From: a virus
Strand: one strand, 5' to 3'
Virus record (IMG/VR): IMGVR_UViG_3300017963_000121
Location: 1-43,265 of that record
DNA length: 43,265 nt
A program made the translations under genes and the position numbers. How positions within the stretch are numbered: the stretch's first letter is position 1; the number at the start of each line of letters is the position of its first letter. The notes beneath the pieces are model-generated. The model was given only the letters and a program-made list of their open reading frames with translations, made no database searches and was not told the origin of the DNA. Below are positions 1 through 9,015 of the stretch, in pieces.

Positions 1-123
1 GCGCGTCTTTCCGGCGCGAAGCTGGTGCAGCTCGCCATGAGGGACGCCGAAGGCGTTCGTATATTCGAGCCAAACGAGCTGACAATTATCGCAGGACTGC
101 CGGCAAGCGATACCGAGCCGATA
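1..123. repeat. Direct terminal repeat, left copy (circular genome)
   Basis: These 123 bases recur exactly at 43143-43265. An open reading frame crosses the join without interruption. The window is therefore a circular molecule (or a circularly permuted assembly) of 43,142 unique bases, with the overlap printed twice. Confidence 0.95.
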
Positions 124-300
124 GTGGAGACGGCGCTGCGGCTTTCGGGCTACGGTGCGGGCGCGCAGGAGACGATACTAAAAAACTTAGTGAAGACCCT
201 TGGCGCCGATGGCTTGTTCGGCTTGCTCGAGAGTATAAATGTCCGGTGTCCGAACTGCTCGAAAGACATACAGGCTACGAACTCGCCGAGCAGTACATAG
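1..300 (+). CDS. Tail assembly chaperone (gpG-like), 3' part
   Basis: Continuation of the gene that starts at 42984; base 1 is the first position of codon 54. The unshifted product ends with a Cys-containing tail (RCPNCSKD) and stops at 298-300. Within it, at 180-186, lies a slippery heptamer A AAA AAC in the correct phase for -1 frameshifting into the frame that stays open to 524. A minority of ribosomes are expected to make the longer GT-like fusion. Confidence 0.75.
   Translation, partial: ARLSGAKLVQLAMRDAEGVRIFEPNELTIIAGLPASDTEPIVETALRLSGYGAGAQETILKNLVKTLGADGLFGLLESINVRCPNCSKDIQATNSPSST
180..186 (+). promoter_or_regulatory. Programmed -1 ribosomal frameshift site (A AAA AAC)
   Basis: The heptamer A-AAA-AAC lies with AAA (181-183) and AAC (184-186) as zero-frame codons, the X XXY YYZ phase required for simultaneous slippage. 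After a -1 shift the next codon begins at 186 and the frame is open to the stop at 522-524. Lambda uses GGGAAAG for the same purpose; A AAA AAC is a well known slippery sequence elsewhere. Confidence 0.8.
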
Positions 301-524
301 CAGAGCGGTTCTGGCCGGTAGGCGAGCCTGCCCGGACGAAAAGGACGATTATGGGCAGCTATATAACACGGGCGGGCATGACGGGCTCGAACGAGGACAT
401 CGCCGCCGCGAACAGGATATTAAAGGAGCTGGCCGGCGAGGCGGACCCTTCGGCGGCCGGGAATAAAGCTATGAGCGCCGGACAGATAAAGGCGGCGCTA
501 AAGAGTATTTTTAAGGAGAATTAA
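186..524 (+). CDS. Tail assembly chaperone GT extension (T domain), made by -1 frameshift
   Basis: This frame has no stop from the slippery site to 524 and encodes 112 residues, to be fused to the first 115 residues of the G-like protein (about 227 residues total). A GTG at 246 could start it alone, but the length and phase of the overlap with the upstream gene argue for frameshift expression. In lambda the T domain recruits the tail tube protein to the tape-measure/chaperone complex. The extension is rich in Ala, Gly and Lys near its end (NKAMSAGQIKAALKSIF). Confidence 0.7.
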   Translation, partial: LSEDPWRRWLVRLAREYKCPVSELLERHTGYELAEQYIAERFWPVGEPARTKRTIMGSYITRAGMTGSNEDIAAANRILKELAGEADPSAAGNKAMSAGQIKAALKSIFKEN

Positions 525-527
525 AAG

Positions 528-1040
528 ATGAGCGTTGGAACGACGAGAATTACCGGCAAGGCCGGACCGCTGATAGACCTGGCGATGTACCTGGCGACGG
601 ACCTGGCCGAGCTGAAAGGGCCGCTGAAGATAGCGGCGGCCAAGTGGACTTACGGTACGGCGGCGGGTGCGGTTAATGTAATTTACGCCGATTCGGTGAC
701 ACTGGCCGACGGGGCGAATACCACACTGGACCTGTACGCGAGCGGCTCGCTGCTGGACATATTCAAGCAGGCGCTGACTATGGAGGCCCTGAAGTTTCTT
801 TATATTAAGAACAACTCGGACGATGCGACTTTGAAGGTGTTCGGCGGGGCCTCGAACGATATCGGTATAGTGGCCGATACCTCGGACATAGTGGAGATAC
901 CGCCGGGCGGCGATCTATGCTGGTCCGATCCTTCGGCGGCCGGGCTGGACATCACTACCAATAAGAACCTGAAGCTCGAGCACGATGGCACCGGCGAATC
1001 GGACATGGTCGTCGATGTGATAGCGATGGGACTGGATTAA
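528..1040 (+). CDS. Putative virion-associated protein between chaperone and tape measure
   Basis: A 170-residue protein starting at ATG 528, four bases after the chaperone frame and behind AAGGAG. I do not recognise a family. The sequence alternates short hydrophobic strands with Gly/Asp turns (KFLYIKNNSDDATLKVFGG, DIVEIPPGGDLCWSDP), which suggests an all-beta structural domain. Its place between chaperone and tape measure, where lambda has nothing, suggests an extra tail or decoration protein. No signal peptide or membrane segment. Confidence 0.6.
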   Translation: MSVGTTRITGKAGPLIDLAMYLATDLAELKGPLKIAAAKWTYGTAAGAVNVIYADSVTLADGANTTLDLYASGSLLDIFKQALTMEALKFLYIKNNSDDATLKVFGGASNDIGIVADTSDIVEIPPGGDLCWSDPSAAGLDITTNKNLKLEHDGTGESDMVVDVIAMGLD

Positions 1041-1112
1041 TCAGGTATATTAAATATTCAAATATTCAATATTAAATATTCAAATATTCAATCTTTGCCA
1101 TAGGTATTGGAA

Positions 1113-2873
1113 ATGTCGGACCTGAAGCGAAAAATCGTTGCCGAGATATCGGCCCGGAACAAGGCATCCGGCCAGATAGCGAAGTTTCGCAGTGATATCG
1201 ATAAGACGAACCGGACGCTGGGGCGCATGGCCGGCACCGCGCTTGCAATGGCCGGTGTCGGTGGCGGGCTGTATGCACTGCAGAGAGGGCTGAGGAGCGC
1301 CGTTATGGCGGCGGCCGAGCAGGAGAAGGCAGAGAATGCACTTCATGCGGCCATCGGAAAAAATATCGGTCAATATAAGAATTATGCGGCCGCTATACAA
1401 AAGCAGACGATTTACGGGGACGAGCAGATACTATCACAGATGGCGTACGCGGCCAATTTAGGGGTGACATCGGACAAGCTCAAAGAGGCGACGAAGGCGG
1501 CGGTGGGACTGGCGGCCAGGTTCAGGATAGACCTGGCATCGGCGATGATGCTGGTTGGAAGGGCGTCACAGGGCCAGACGCAGCTATTGACCCGGTACGG
1601 TATCGTAATAGATCAGAGCCTTTCGGACCAGGACAAGTTCAATGAGCTTCTGAGGATAGGGGCCGATTCGTTTTATCTGGCCGAAGAGGCGGCGAAGGAC
1701 TCGGCGGGGACATATCAGCAGTTCAGGAATATGATGAGTGATATTGCAGAGACCATCGGCGGACCTTTAATGAAGGGCCTTACTGATATGGCGAGAGAGG
1801 TGGTAAAGAACAAGGAGGGCTGGCAGGAATTTTTCCGGGTCCAGACCGAGGGCTGGGCGGAGGTCCTTTCGGGATTCGAAAATGTAAGGGATGTAATCAA
1901 AGAGCTGCAGTCAATGAAAGAAAAGGAAGCTATTAAGCCGCTATCTCAGCAGGATTATAATATGTGGATAGCGGGAGGGCCGGCAGCTAAGCCTCCAGCC
2001 GCGTTGCCGCAGGGGATACTGGATATTCCACCGGCAAGGCAGCAGCATTTAGCCCAAATGCGGGCAAGGCTGAGGAGGATGGACCAGATTGCGGATATGT
2101 CCAAGCAATGGCTTGATATGCCGATAGGGCCGGCGAAGATTCACGTGACACCTGATGCCCCGATATCGGACGCCCGCAAGCGTATGATGGCCCTGCAGGG
2201 CCAGATGGCCATGGAGCGGGCGCTTATAGGCAGGATAGGCGAGCCGCGCCAGCATGCGAGGCTGTGGTGGCGGTTTCAGCAGGAGGCGCTAAAGGAGTAC
2301 AGCGGCGATATGGACAAGGCGAGGGCGGCGACCGAATCGTTTCGGGCGGAATTAAAACAGATAGAGGAGACCGAGAAGCTGGCACGCATAGCGGAGTCCG
2401 TGGGCGATGCGTTCGCCGATGCTTTCGAGAAGATGGCATTCGAGGCAGGCAAGGCCCGGGACGTTATTAACGCGCTCATAAAGGACATAGCCCGCTCGGT
2501 GATGAGGAACCTTGTCCTTCAGCCGATGGCGATGGGTATAAGCTCGGCGATAGGCGGGATATTCGGGCTTACTGTGCCGACTGAGCCCACGGCTGCGGTC
2601 CCGACGGCCCAGCATGGGGGCGAGGTTGTTAAGACGGGGCTGGCGGTCATTCATAAAGGCGAGAGGTATTCGGGTGTTGGAAACGGCGGGCCGGGGGCGC
2701 CGATGAATATTATATTCGAGTATAAGGGCCAGCCTCTTCAGCAGAAAGGCCAAGCGAGGTACAGCGGCCGGGACGTTATCGTCGAGCTGGAGACGGTAAT
2801 GAACGACCATATACAGCGGGGCGAGGGGCCACTGAGAAATACGATTATTAATCTGGGCTCGGGCAATTTGTAA
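1113..2873 (+). CDS. Tail tape measure protein
   Basis: A 586-residue protein (ATG 1113; a TTG at 1107 is also in frame). It starts with a helical Lys/Arg/Ala segment (KIVAEISARNKASGQIAKF), followed by a hydrophobic Gly/Ala stretch at about residues 38-60, then long helical regions, and a Gly-rich C-terminal domain. This is typical of siphophage tape measures, which set tail length and enter the host envelope at DNA ejection. At about 1.5 angstrom per residue it predicts a tail near 90 nm, shorter than lambda's. It sits directly after the chaperone region, as expected. The start is preceded by AT-rich low-complexity DNA rather than a strong ribosome site. Confidence 0.85.
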   Translation: MSDLKRKIVAEISARNKASGQIAKFRSDIDKTNRTLGRMAGTALAMAGVGGGLYALQRGLRSAVMAAAEQEKAENALHAAIGKNIGQYKNYAAAIQKQTIYGDEQILSQMAYAANLGVTSDKLKEATKAAVGLAARFRIDLASAMMLVGRASQGQTQLLTRYGIVIDQSLSDQDKFNELLRIGADSFYLAEEAAKDSAGTYQQFRNMMSDIAETIGGPLMKGLTDMAREVVKNKEGWQEFFRVQTEGWAEVLSGFENVRDVIKELQSMKEKEAIKPLSQQDYNMWIAGGPAAKPPAALPQGILDIPPARQQHLAQMRARLRRMDQIADMSKQWLDMPIGPAKIHVTPDAPISDARKRMMALQGQMAMERALIGRIGEPRQHARLWWRFQQEALKEYSGDMDKARAATESFRAELKQIEETEKLARIAESVGDAFADAFEKMAFEAGKARDVINALIKDIARSVMRNLVLQPMAMGISSAIGGIFGLTVPTEPTAAVPTAQHGGEVVKTGLAVIHKGERYSGVGNGGPGAPMNIIFEYKGQPLQQKGQARYSGRDVIVELETVMNDHIQRGEGPLRNTIINLGSGNL

Positions 2874-2886
2874 ATAATCGAGATAA

Positions 2887-2994
2887 AAAATCAAAATGCA
2901 AAATGCAAAATTAATGAGTCATCAGCCTAAGGCTGATTCCACAATTTTTATATACCTATGGCACAGGTTTAATTTTTGATATTTAATTTGAATT
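2887..2994 (+). repeat. AT-rich intergenic element with hairpin and palindromic tag (copy 1)
   Basis: The spacer holds repeated atgcaaa words, a 7-bp hairpin ATCAGCC-taa-GGCTGAT at 2920-2936, the tail acaattttta, then the word acctatggcacaggttt and more A/T text up to the next start codon. The same order of parts recurs at 28339-28471 and 31770-31860. The acctgtgcc(a/t)taggta word also occurs, in either orientation, near 1100, 27610, 31250, 40570 and 42260. Confidence 0.6.
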
Positions 2995-3744
2995 ATGGCA
3001 AAGCCGTTTCCAACAGCAGATTTATCGAGGGGCTATACACCGGGCTCGTTCAGTAAGGAGCCGGCGTTCGACCCGACCATTAAAGGGGCGTTCGATTCGG
3101 GCGATCCGTTCTCGAGGGGCAGGTTCACCTCGCTGCTCTACCGGGTGGAGGTAACTTATAATTTCCAGAGCCAGGCGGATGTGGACCTGGTCGAGGCGCA
3201 TCAGGAGCATGTGAAGGTCGGGGCCGACAGGTTCCTGTGGCGAAATAAGAACGCCAAGCTGGGCGTTGACGAGGACTGGGAGGTGCGGCTGCTCGAGCCG
3301 ATACGGTTCGCCATAGAGCCCCAGAAGGTGACCACGTATTCATATACCCTGAAAATGTACGGAAAGGTGGTATCTAAAATGAGACAGGCTGAATATTTAG
3401 TGAGCGACCTTGCGGCGGGCGCCGATCTTAGTAATGTACCGATATTCGTCAACTCGGAGGCGGTGACTATCGAGTCGATAGGGATACTTACACAGGGCGC
3501 GCCTGCGGGGGTGGACGATTCCAATACGGTGGTCATCGCGGTCAAGGACGATGCGGCCAATACGGTGGTATCGAAGACCTATAATGCGGCCACGCAGCCG
3601 CCGTCGAGCGATTACGAGGACCTGGGCACCTTATCGAACGAATCGCTGAACGCGGGCGAGCATTTGACGCTTTCGGTGACACAGGGCGCGACGGCCAATA
3701 TGCCGGCGTTTATTCTGGTGATCAAATATTATTATACGAGCTAA
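2995..3744 (+). CDS. Minor tail / distal tail-like protein
   Basis: A 249-residue protein right after the tape measure, in the slot of lambda gpM. The N-terminal half (to about residue 130) is a compact domain with RVEVTYNFQSQADVDLVEAH and a WEVRLLEPIRF...YSYTLKMYG motif, resembling small tail proteins that join tube and tip. The C-terminal half (SEAVTIESIGILTQGAPAGV onward) looks like a beta-sandwich with no family I recognise. I infer a tail-tip hub or distal tail role from position and the N-terminal pattern. Confidence 0.65.
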   Translation: MAKPFPTADLSRGYTPGSFSKEPAFDPTIKGAFDSGDPFSRGRFTSLLYRVEVTYNFQSQADVDLVEAHQEHVKVGADRFLWRNKNAKLGVDEDWEVRLLEPIRFAIEPQKVTTYSYTLKMYGKVVSKMRQAEYLVSDLAAGADLSNVPIFVNSEAVTIESIGILTQGAPAGVDDSNTVVIAVKDDAANTVVSKTYNAATQPPSSDYEDLGTLSNESLNAGEHLTLSVTQGATANMPAFILVIKYYYTS

Positions 3745-3753
3745 AAATAAAAA

Positions 3754-4377
3754 ATGTCCATTTCATTGTCGTCGACACAGAAAGGTGAAAAGAACAGGAC
3801 CTCGACCAGCTCCTGCTGGCTGTGGTTTTTACAGGTGACGCTCCTGGACTCTTCTGTCTACCGGTACGTAATGAATACCGAGGAGCTTACCTATGACGGC
3901 GATAAGTACGAGCCGGCGGGGTTCGATGTAGGCATAATAAAGAGCGATACACAGGGCACAGTGCCCCAGACCGTTCTAAAGGTCACCAATGCGGGCAGGC
4001 TCATGCAGCAGTTGCTCGAGGACAACGATGCCTGCGAGGGCGCGACGGTGGTGCTTACCCGGGTGAACTCGAAGCTGGCGGGCGAGGACCACAGCGAGCT
4101 TTCGTATACCTTCACCGTTATGGGCGCCGAGGCCGACTACGAATGGGTTTATTTAACACTCGGAAGCTTCAATCCTATTAACAGACAGTTCCCCCTGGGC
4201 AGGTACAAGGCCTATCATTGCGATCATATTTACGAAGGGGCCGAGTGCGGGTACTCGGGCGCGCTCTCTTCGTGCGATCATACGCTGGACGGTGATAACG
4301 GATGCGAGGTCCACGGCAATTCGGCCCGGTTCGGCGGTTTTCTGGGGATGAAGAACGGGGGTATAAAAATTGCCTGA
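3754..4377 (+). CDS. Tail tip protein, lambda gpL-like (Cys-rich C-terminus)
   Basis: A 207-residue protein. The body (WLWFLQVTLLDSSVYRYV, TYDGDKYEPAGFDVG) fits the gpL / minor tail L family. The last 45 residues carry several spaced Cys (HCDHIYEGAECGYSGA, CDHTLDGDNGCEVHG) followed by NSARFGGFLGM, the pattern of the gpL C-terminal domain, which in lambda binds an iron-sulphur cluster. The gene overlaps the next by eight bases, consistent with translational coupling, in the lambda order M-L-K. Confidence 0.8.
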   Translation: MSISLSSTQKGEKNRTSTSSCWLWFLQVTLLDSSVYRYVMNTEELTYDGDKYEPAGFDVGIIKSDTQGTVPQTVLKVTNAGRLMQQLLEDNDACEGATVVLTRVNSKLAGEDHSELSYTFTVMGAEADYEWVYLTLGSFNPINRQFPLGRYKAYHCDHIYEGAECGYSGALSSCDHTLDGDNGCEVHGNSARFGGFLGMKNGGIKIA

Positions 4378-4786
4378 TTATATCAGTGAGAACGATAAAA
4401 AAGAGCTTCTGGCCGCCCGTTTCAGGCAAGGGGCTCGGGGCCCGGGCCATTTCGACTGCTGGGGTATCTGCGAGGAGGTTGCCAGGAGGGCGGGTATAAG
4501 GATGATTTCTTTCAAGGAGTGGGTGACGAAGATATCGGAAAGGGACAGGATTTTCAGATCCTTCGCAGATTCCGATAAGTTCGAGCGGCTGGCCGGGCCG
4601 GAGCCGTTCTGTATAGTCGGCTTTACGAAGGCCGGCAACGGCAAGGTTAGGCATATGGGGATAGTGCTCGAAGATGGCAGGAGCTTTATGCACGCCCGGA
4701 GGAAGTTGGGGGTTTCTATAACGAAATTAAGCGATCCGCAGTACGCGGGCAGGATATACGGATATTTCAAATATGTCGGTGCCTGA
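4370..4786 (+). CDS. NlpC/P60-family tail peptidase, lambda gpK-like
   Basis: A 138-residue protein starting at TTG 4370, inside the end of the L-like gene. It has the catalytic Cys in GHFDCWGIC (Cys30), the His in RHMGIVL (His95), and a following FMHAR and GRIYGYFKY, which is the NlpC/P60 arrangement. Such tail-tip peptidoglycan hydrolases open the cell wall during DNA entry. Lambda gpK also has an N-terminal JAB domain, absent here, so this is the peptidase half only. It overlaps the start of the J-like gene by 14 bases. Confidence 0.85.
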   Translation: MPDYISENDKKELLAARFRQGARGPGHFDCWGICEEVARRAGIRMISFKEWVTKISERDRIFRSFADSDKFERLAGPEPFCIVGFTKAGNGKVRHMGIVLEDGRSFMHARRKLGVSITKLSDPQYAGRIYGYFKYVGA

Positions 4787-7700
4787 AACTAAAACTGATG
4801 TTGTCGAAGTGAGCAGGAAGCAGCCGAAAATAAAACCGGTGGTTCCCACCGGCGGCGGTCCGCATATAGTGACACTGGACTATCCTCTGGATATCGACAG
4901 CAGGAAAATCATACCGGCCGAGACAGGGATTACGTTCGCCCAGGCTGCAAGACTGCCGGCCGTGGAAAGGGCCCTGGACGGGTGCGAGGCGGTTATAAGC
5001 GTTAACGGTGATATAGTGCCCTTCGAGCAGTGGCCGTATAGAAGATTAAGGGACGACGACTGGCTTTTGATAGTTCCGAATGCGGGAGATGATGATGTCG
5101 TTAAAGTGGTTGCAATTGTCGGACTGAGCCTGATTGCCGGTCCTATCGGACAGGGAATTGCAAGTGGAATAGGTCTTACGGGGACCGCATTTGCTATTGG
5201 CTCTTTTGCCCTTACAATCGGCTTTATTGTGGGCGGGGGTATACTGATAAATTCGTTACTGCCGCCGCCATCTCCCAAGTCGGCGGAGTTTCAGTATGCC
5301 GAGGAGCTTTCGGCCTCGAAGGGCTGGTCGCCGCAGACGGTTCAGCAGCAGGGGATACCCGTACCACGGGTTTACGGTCGCATAAAAAGCTACGGCAATG
5401 TGGTTATGGCATGCCGGCGGGTGACGGGTGAGACTACGAATATTCAGGACTTGTATGCACTCATATGCCTGGGCGATAATCCGATGAGGGAGCCTGTTAT
5501 ACCGGGTACGATGAAGCTGAACGATCAGGCCATAAAGAACCTTTCGGACATATTTTACGAGGTCCGAAGCGGCGAGCTCGACCAGAAGTATATAAGCTAT
5601 TTCGAAAAGGCCATACCGGAGATCCTGGTGAACCGCAAGGTCACCAGCGTGGACGGGGCGGAGGTTTACGAGACATCGAACAGTGATTTCGACGATCTTA
5701 TAATAGTTCTTTCGTTTCCGTTCGGCCTGCACGATGCGGTGGGCGGCAACTATACGGTCAATGTCACTATCGAGGTGAAGGCGGAGAATTCTGTAGTTTG
5801 GCAGGAGCTGACGACAACTGACATTGAAGATGATACCACCGATAAGGTCATAAGAGAGTTCGAGACCGCCGGCAATATCGGTATAGAGCGTGGGTACAGG
5901 CATTCTGTGAGGGTTACGAAAAATACGGCCGACAGCGATAATATGAGTATCGCCGACGACCTTTATATAGAGAGCGTTATCGAGGTCACCGACGTTGCGT
6001 TCGAATATCCGAAGAGGAACCTGGTGGGGATTAAGGCACTCGAGACGGACAACCTTTCGGGCACGATAAGGTTTTCATGCCATAGCAGGGGCAGCTATGT
6101 GAGGGTATATAACGGGGCGTCCTGGGACATTGAGTATACGAACAATAACGCCTGGGTTGCCATCGATATTCTTACTCAGCCGGTATTTACCGGCAGCCGT
6201 TCGCCGTGGCTGGACGGTAAGCTTCTTTTGAATTTCGAGGGTTCGGACGGCGATACGGATACTTTTGACGACTCCATTACGGGCCATTCGATAACATTCG
6301 GCGGCTCGGCGGAGCTGGACACGGCGGCTTATAAGTTCGGCTCTTCGTCGCTTCTGCTGGACGGGGCGGACAGCTATCTGAAGATTAACGATGACGAGAC
6401 ATCTTTCAATATATGCGAGAATTCGGTCGAGGACTGGACCATAGATATTTTCATAAAGCACACCGACCATGCGGGTACGGAAGTATATTTGTCTCAATAC
6501 GAGGACGGCGACAACGGATGGATGTTATATCACGTTCACGGCTCGGGTCTTCGGTTTATCGTTAATTCCGAGACGGTTGCGGTCGTATCTATAGCTGTTG
6601 CGACGGAAATTGAAGATACAAGCTGGCACCATCTTGCAGTGATAAAGAAAGGAAATAAATGGGGACTGTACCTGGACGGAACACAGATAGGCTATGATGA
6701 AGGTGCGGGAACGGACATATTTGCGGGCCATTTGTATATCGGCCAGCAGGGCGACAGCTCGGACTGGTTCGACGGCAATATCGACCATGTGCGTATAATC
6801 AAATCGAACATTTTTTCTGCGGACCCGAATTCGACGCCGGACGATACGATAACGGTGCCGACGGCGGCCTATACGGACCCTGGTAACTCGTTTGCCGTTT
6901 CGCGGTACGACTGCTATGACCCGAGCCAGCTTGACCTGCCCGCGTGGGAGGACCTGGCGGACTGGTGCGATGCGGCCCAGGTAAATCCGTTTAATTACGG
7001 TATAAGCAATATAACGCAGGCGGTAAAGGCGATAGTAACTACAATATCGAAACATGAAAGGATACCGGGCGATATTGTCCTTTTCAGGGACGTTCAGACT
7101 AAGGCCGAGATGGAAATCACCGACGGAACGACGGCAACCGTATTGGCTGTTATCGATGACTATAATTTTATGATGGATTTGGACACGTCCGGCATGACCG
7201 CCTATGCTGCGGACTTGCGTTTATATCTGAAATGCGAGGGTGCGGACGGGAGCACCACTTTCGCCGATAGCTCCGGCCAGGGCCATTCGATAACGGCGGT
7301 CAGCTCCGCCGCTATTAGTACGGACGAGAAATATTTCGGAAACTCATCGGCCGAATTCCCAACGTCCAACGATTATTTGACGGCGGACGATTCTGCAGAC
7401 TGGGATTTATTTGCCAGCACCGGCTCGGACGCCACATTATGCGGCTTTTTTAATTTGAACGCATCCACTTTATGGGGCGGGCCGTTCAGTCAAAAGGAGG
7501 ATGCGGACAATTACTGGACGGTTTATATCGACCCGAACGACGATACTTTGAATTTTCAGTTAAAGATAGGCGGTGTAGTGAGGGTGGCTTTACAGTCCTC
7601 AACTACGGGGCTGTGCGATGATACATGGCATCACTGGGCGGTCATTAAAAAGGGCACCGATTACGGCCTGTATATAGACGGTGATCAGGAGGATTACGAC

Positions 7701-8786
7701 TCTTCGTCACAAACGGTAACACTCGCCGGAAATCTTTATATAGGACATTCGAACCTGGCAAACGGCTATGTTATAGGTTACATTGATGAAATGCAGATAT
7801 GGCAGAGCAATTATTTCGATGCTGCACCGAATGCCACGCCGGACGATACGATAACCGTACCGACCGCTCCGTTTACCAATCCGACGGTGGAGGAGAAGGC
7901 CCCCCGCTTTGCTTTTAACGGGATATACGATACGGCGGGCGATCCGTGGGCGGCTGCGCTTCAGGTACTGGAGCAGTGCAGGGCGACTCCTTACTGGAAG
8001 GGCTCGAAGATATCGGTTGCCATAGACAAGGCGGCCAGTCCGGTATATATGTTCGGGCCGGGCAACTGCGTAAGCGGAAGTATGAGGCATAAATACCTGA
8101 AGATGCGGGAGCGGGCTCAGGAGATCGAGGCGCATTTCAAGGACAGGCACTACGATTACGAGAGGAGGCCGATAAGCGATATAAATTCCAGTATCGGCAA
8201 TCCGGCGAACAAGGTGAGGCTCGATTATTTCGGCGTCACCGACGAATATATAGTGCAATCACTTATAAACCACAGACTCCTTAAGAATCTGCACGAGAAA
8301 CGTACGATTTCGAAAAGGGTCGAGGTCGATGCTATAGGAGTGACTATAGGGGACGTCGTTTATCATCAGGACAATCTTTCCAACTGGGGGCAGATAGGCC
8401 GGCTTAGCCAGGATTATACCGGCGGCGGACGGGTGCTGCGGGCGGCGAACGGGCCCAATGCTGTCGTTACGATAAACGGGAATATCGTATTTGTCGATGC
8501 GGACTTCGAGGGCGGCTCGACAACTTACGAGCTGCAGATAAAACTCTCAGACGATACCATAGAGACCAAAACAATCACCGCCCACGATGGAAGTATTTTC
8601 AATGCACATAAAATAACGGTTTCCGGCGCCTTTACTATCTGCCCGCGAGAGGGCGATATATGGGCGGCCGGCAAGCAGAACCTGGTAAGTAAGAAATTCC
8701 GCGTGATAGATATACAGCTGTCATCGCTGATGCAGTCGGATATTATATTGAGCCAGTATGCGGACGAGGTCTATACCGACGATTAA
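4773..8786 (+). CDS. Tail tip / host specificity protein, lambda gpJ-like with two LamG domains
   Basis: A 1337-residue protein. The N-terminal part (about 1-470) has the gpJ features: a hydrophobic Gly-rich segment at 110-160 and the motif PVPRVYGRIKSYGNVV. Two concanavalin/LamG-like domains follow, near 480-705 and 812-1032. Each runs from LLLNFEGSDG or LYLKCEGADG through WHHLAVIKKG / WHHWAVIKKG and GLYLDG / GLYIDG to a shared APNATPDDTITVPT-type end. The two are clearly related, so an internal duplication is likely. The remainder returns to tail-hub sequence. It probably recognises a surface glycan on the host. No gpI-like gene lies between K and J. Confidence 0.85.
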   Translation: MSVPETKTDVVEVSRKQPKIKPVVPTGGGPHIVTLDYPLDIDSRKIIPAETGITFAQAARLPAVERALDGCEAVISVNGDIVPFEQWPYRRLRDDDWLLIVPNAGDDDVVKVVAIVGLSLIAGPIGQGIASGIGLTGTAFAIGSFALTIGFIVGGGILINSLLPPPSPKSAEFQYAEELSASKGWSPQTVQQQGIPVPRVYGRIKSYGNVVMACRRVTGETTNIQDLYALICLGDNPMREPVIPGTMKLNDQAIKNLSDIFYEVRSGELDQKYISYFEKAIPEILVNRKVTSVDGAEVYETSNSDFDDLIIVLSFPFGLHDAVGGNYTVNVTIEVKAENSVVWQELTTTDIEDDTTDKVIREFETAGNIGIERGYRHSVRVTKNTADSDNMSIADDLYIESVIEVTDVAFEYPKRNLVGIKALETDNLSGTIRFSCHSRGSYVRVYNGASWDIEYTNNNAWVAIDILTQPVFTGSRSPWLDGKLLLNFEGSDGDTDTFDDSITGHSITFGGSAELDTAAYKFGSSSLLLDGADSYLKINDDETSFNICENSVEDWTIDIFIKHTDHAGTEVYLSQYEDGDNGWMLYHVHGSGLRFIVNSETVAVVSIAVATEIEDTSWHHLAVIKKGNKWGLYLDGTQIGYDEGAGTDIFAGHLYIGQQGDSSDWFDGNIDHVRIIKSNIFSADPNSTPDDTITVPTAAYTDPGNSFAVSRYDCYDPSQLDLPAWEDLADWCDAAQVNPFNYGISNITQAVKAIVTTISKHERIPGDIVLFRDVQTKAEMEITDGTTATVLAVIDDYNFMMDLDTSGMTAYAADLRLYLKCEGADGSTTFADSSGQGHSITAVSSAAISTDEKYFGNSSAEFPTSNDYLTADDSADWDLFASTGSDATLCGFFNLNASTLWGGPFSQKEDADNYWTVYIDPNDDTLNFQLKIGGVVRVALQSSTTGLCDDTWHHWAVIKKGTDYGLYIDGDQEDYDSSSQTVTLAGNLYIGHSNLANGYVIGYIDEMQIWQSNYFDAAPNATPDDTITVPTAPFTNPTVEEKAPRFAFNGIYDTAGDPWAAALQVLEQCRATPYWKGSKISVAIDKAASPVYMFGPGNCVSGSMRHKYLKMRERAQEIEAHFKDRHYDYERRPISDINSSIGNPANKVRLDYFGVTDEYIVQSLINHRLLKNLHEKRTISKRVEVDAIGVTIGDVVYHQDNLSNWGQIGRLSQDYTGGGRVLRAANGPNAVVTINGNIVFVDADFEGGSTTYELQIKLSDDTIETKTITAHDGSIFNAHKITVSGAFTICPREGDIWAAGKQNLVSKKFRVIDIQLSSLMQSDIILSQYADEVYTDD

Positions 8787-8799
8787 AGGAGATTAAAAA

Positions 8800-9015
8800 A
8801 TGGACGGTAAAGTATGCGATGCACACAGCGGTCTTTTATCTGATATTAAATTTTTAAAAAAAGATAACGACGAGCAGTGGACGGCGATTAATCAGCTCCG
8901 CAATCGATTACCTACCTGGGCGACTGTGGTTATTTCATTATTGACATTTCTTTTGGGGTGTTCGCTTACCTATGCAGGTCTGGCATCTAAAATGGCGCAA
9001 TCGTCGGGCGGCTGA
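8800..9015 (+). CDS. Small single-span membrane protein, XhlA/holin-like
   Basis: A 71-residue protein behind a strong AAAGGAG site. Residues 1-35 are polar and helical (SDIKFLKKDNDEQWTAINQLRNRLP), followed by one membrane span (WATVVISLLTFLLGCSLTYAGLA) and a short polar end. This resembles XhlA-type haemolysis/holin accessory proteins and other small proteins placed after the tail tip gene. Lysis function is an inference; no endolysin is visible beside it. Its stop touches the stop of the convergent lipoprotein gene. Confidence 0.55.
   Translation: MDGKVCDAHSGLLSDIKFLKKDNDEQWTAINQLRNRLPTWATVVISLLTFLLGCSLTYAGLASKMAQSSGG

Noticed and set aside
1-123. Short terminal repeat as a physical phage end like those of T7-type phages.
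   Set aside because: The repeat cuts a coding gene in the middle of the tail module, far from terminase. A circular contig overlap is the simpler reading.
2264-2894. Several 60-180-residue frames opposite or beside the tape measure.
   Set aside because: They are shadow frames in GC-rich coding DNA with no ribosome sites or motifs.
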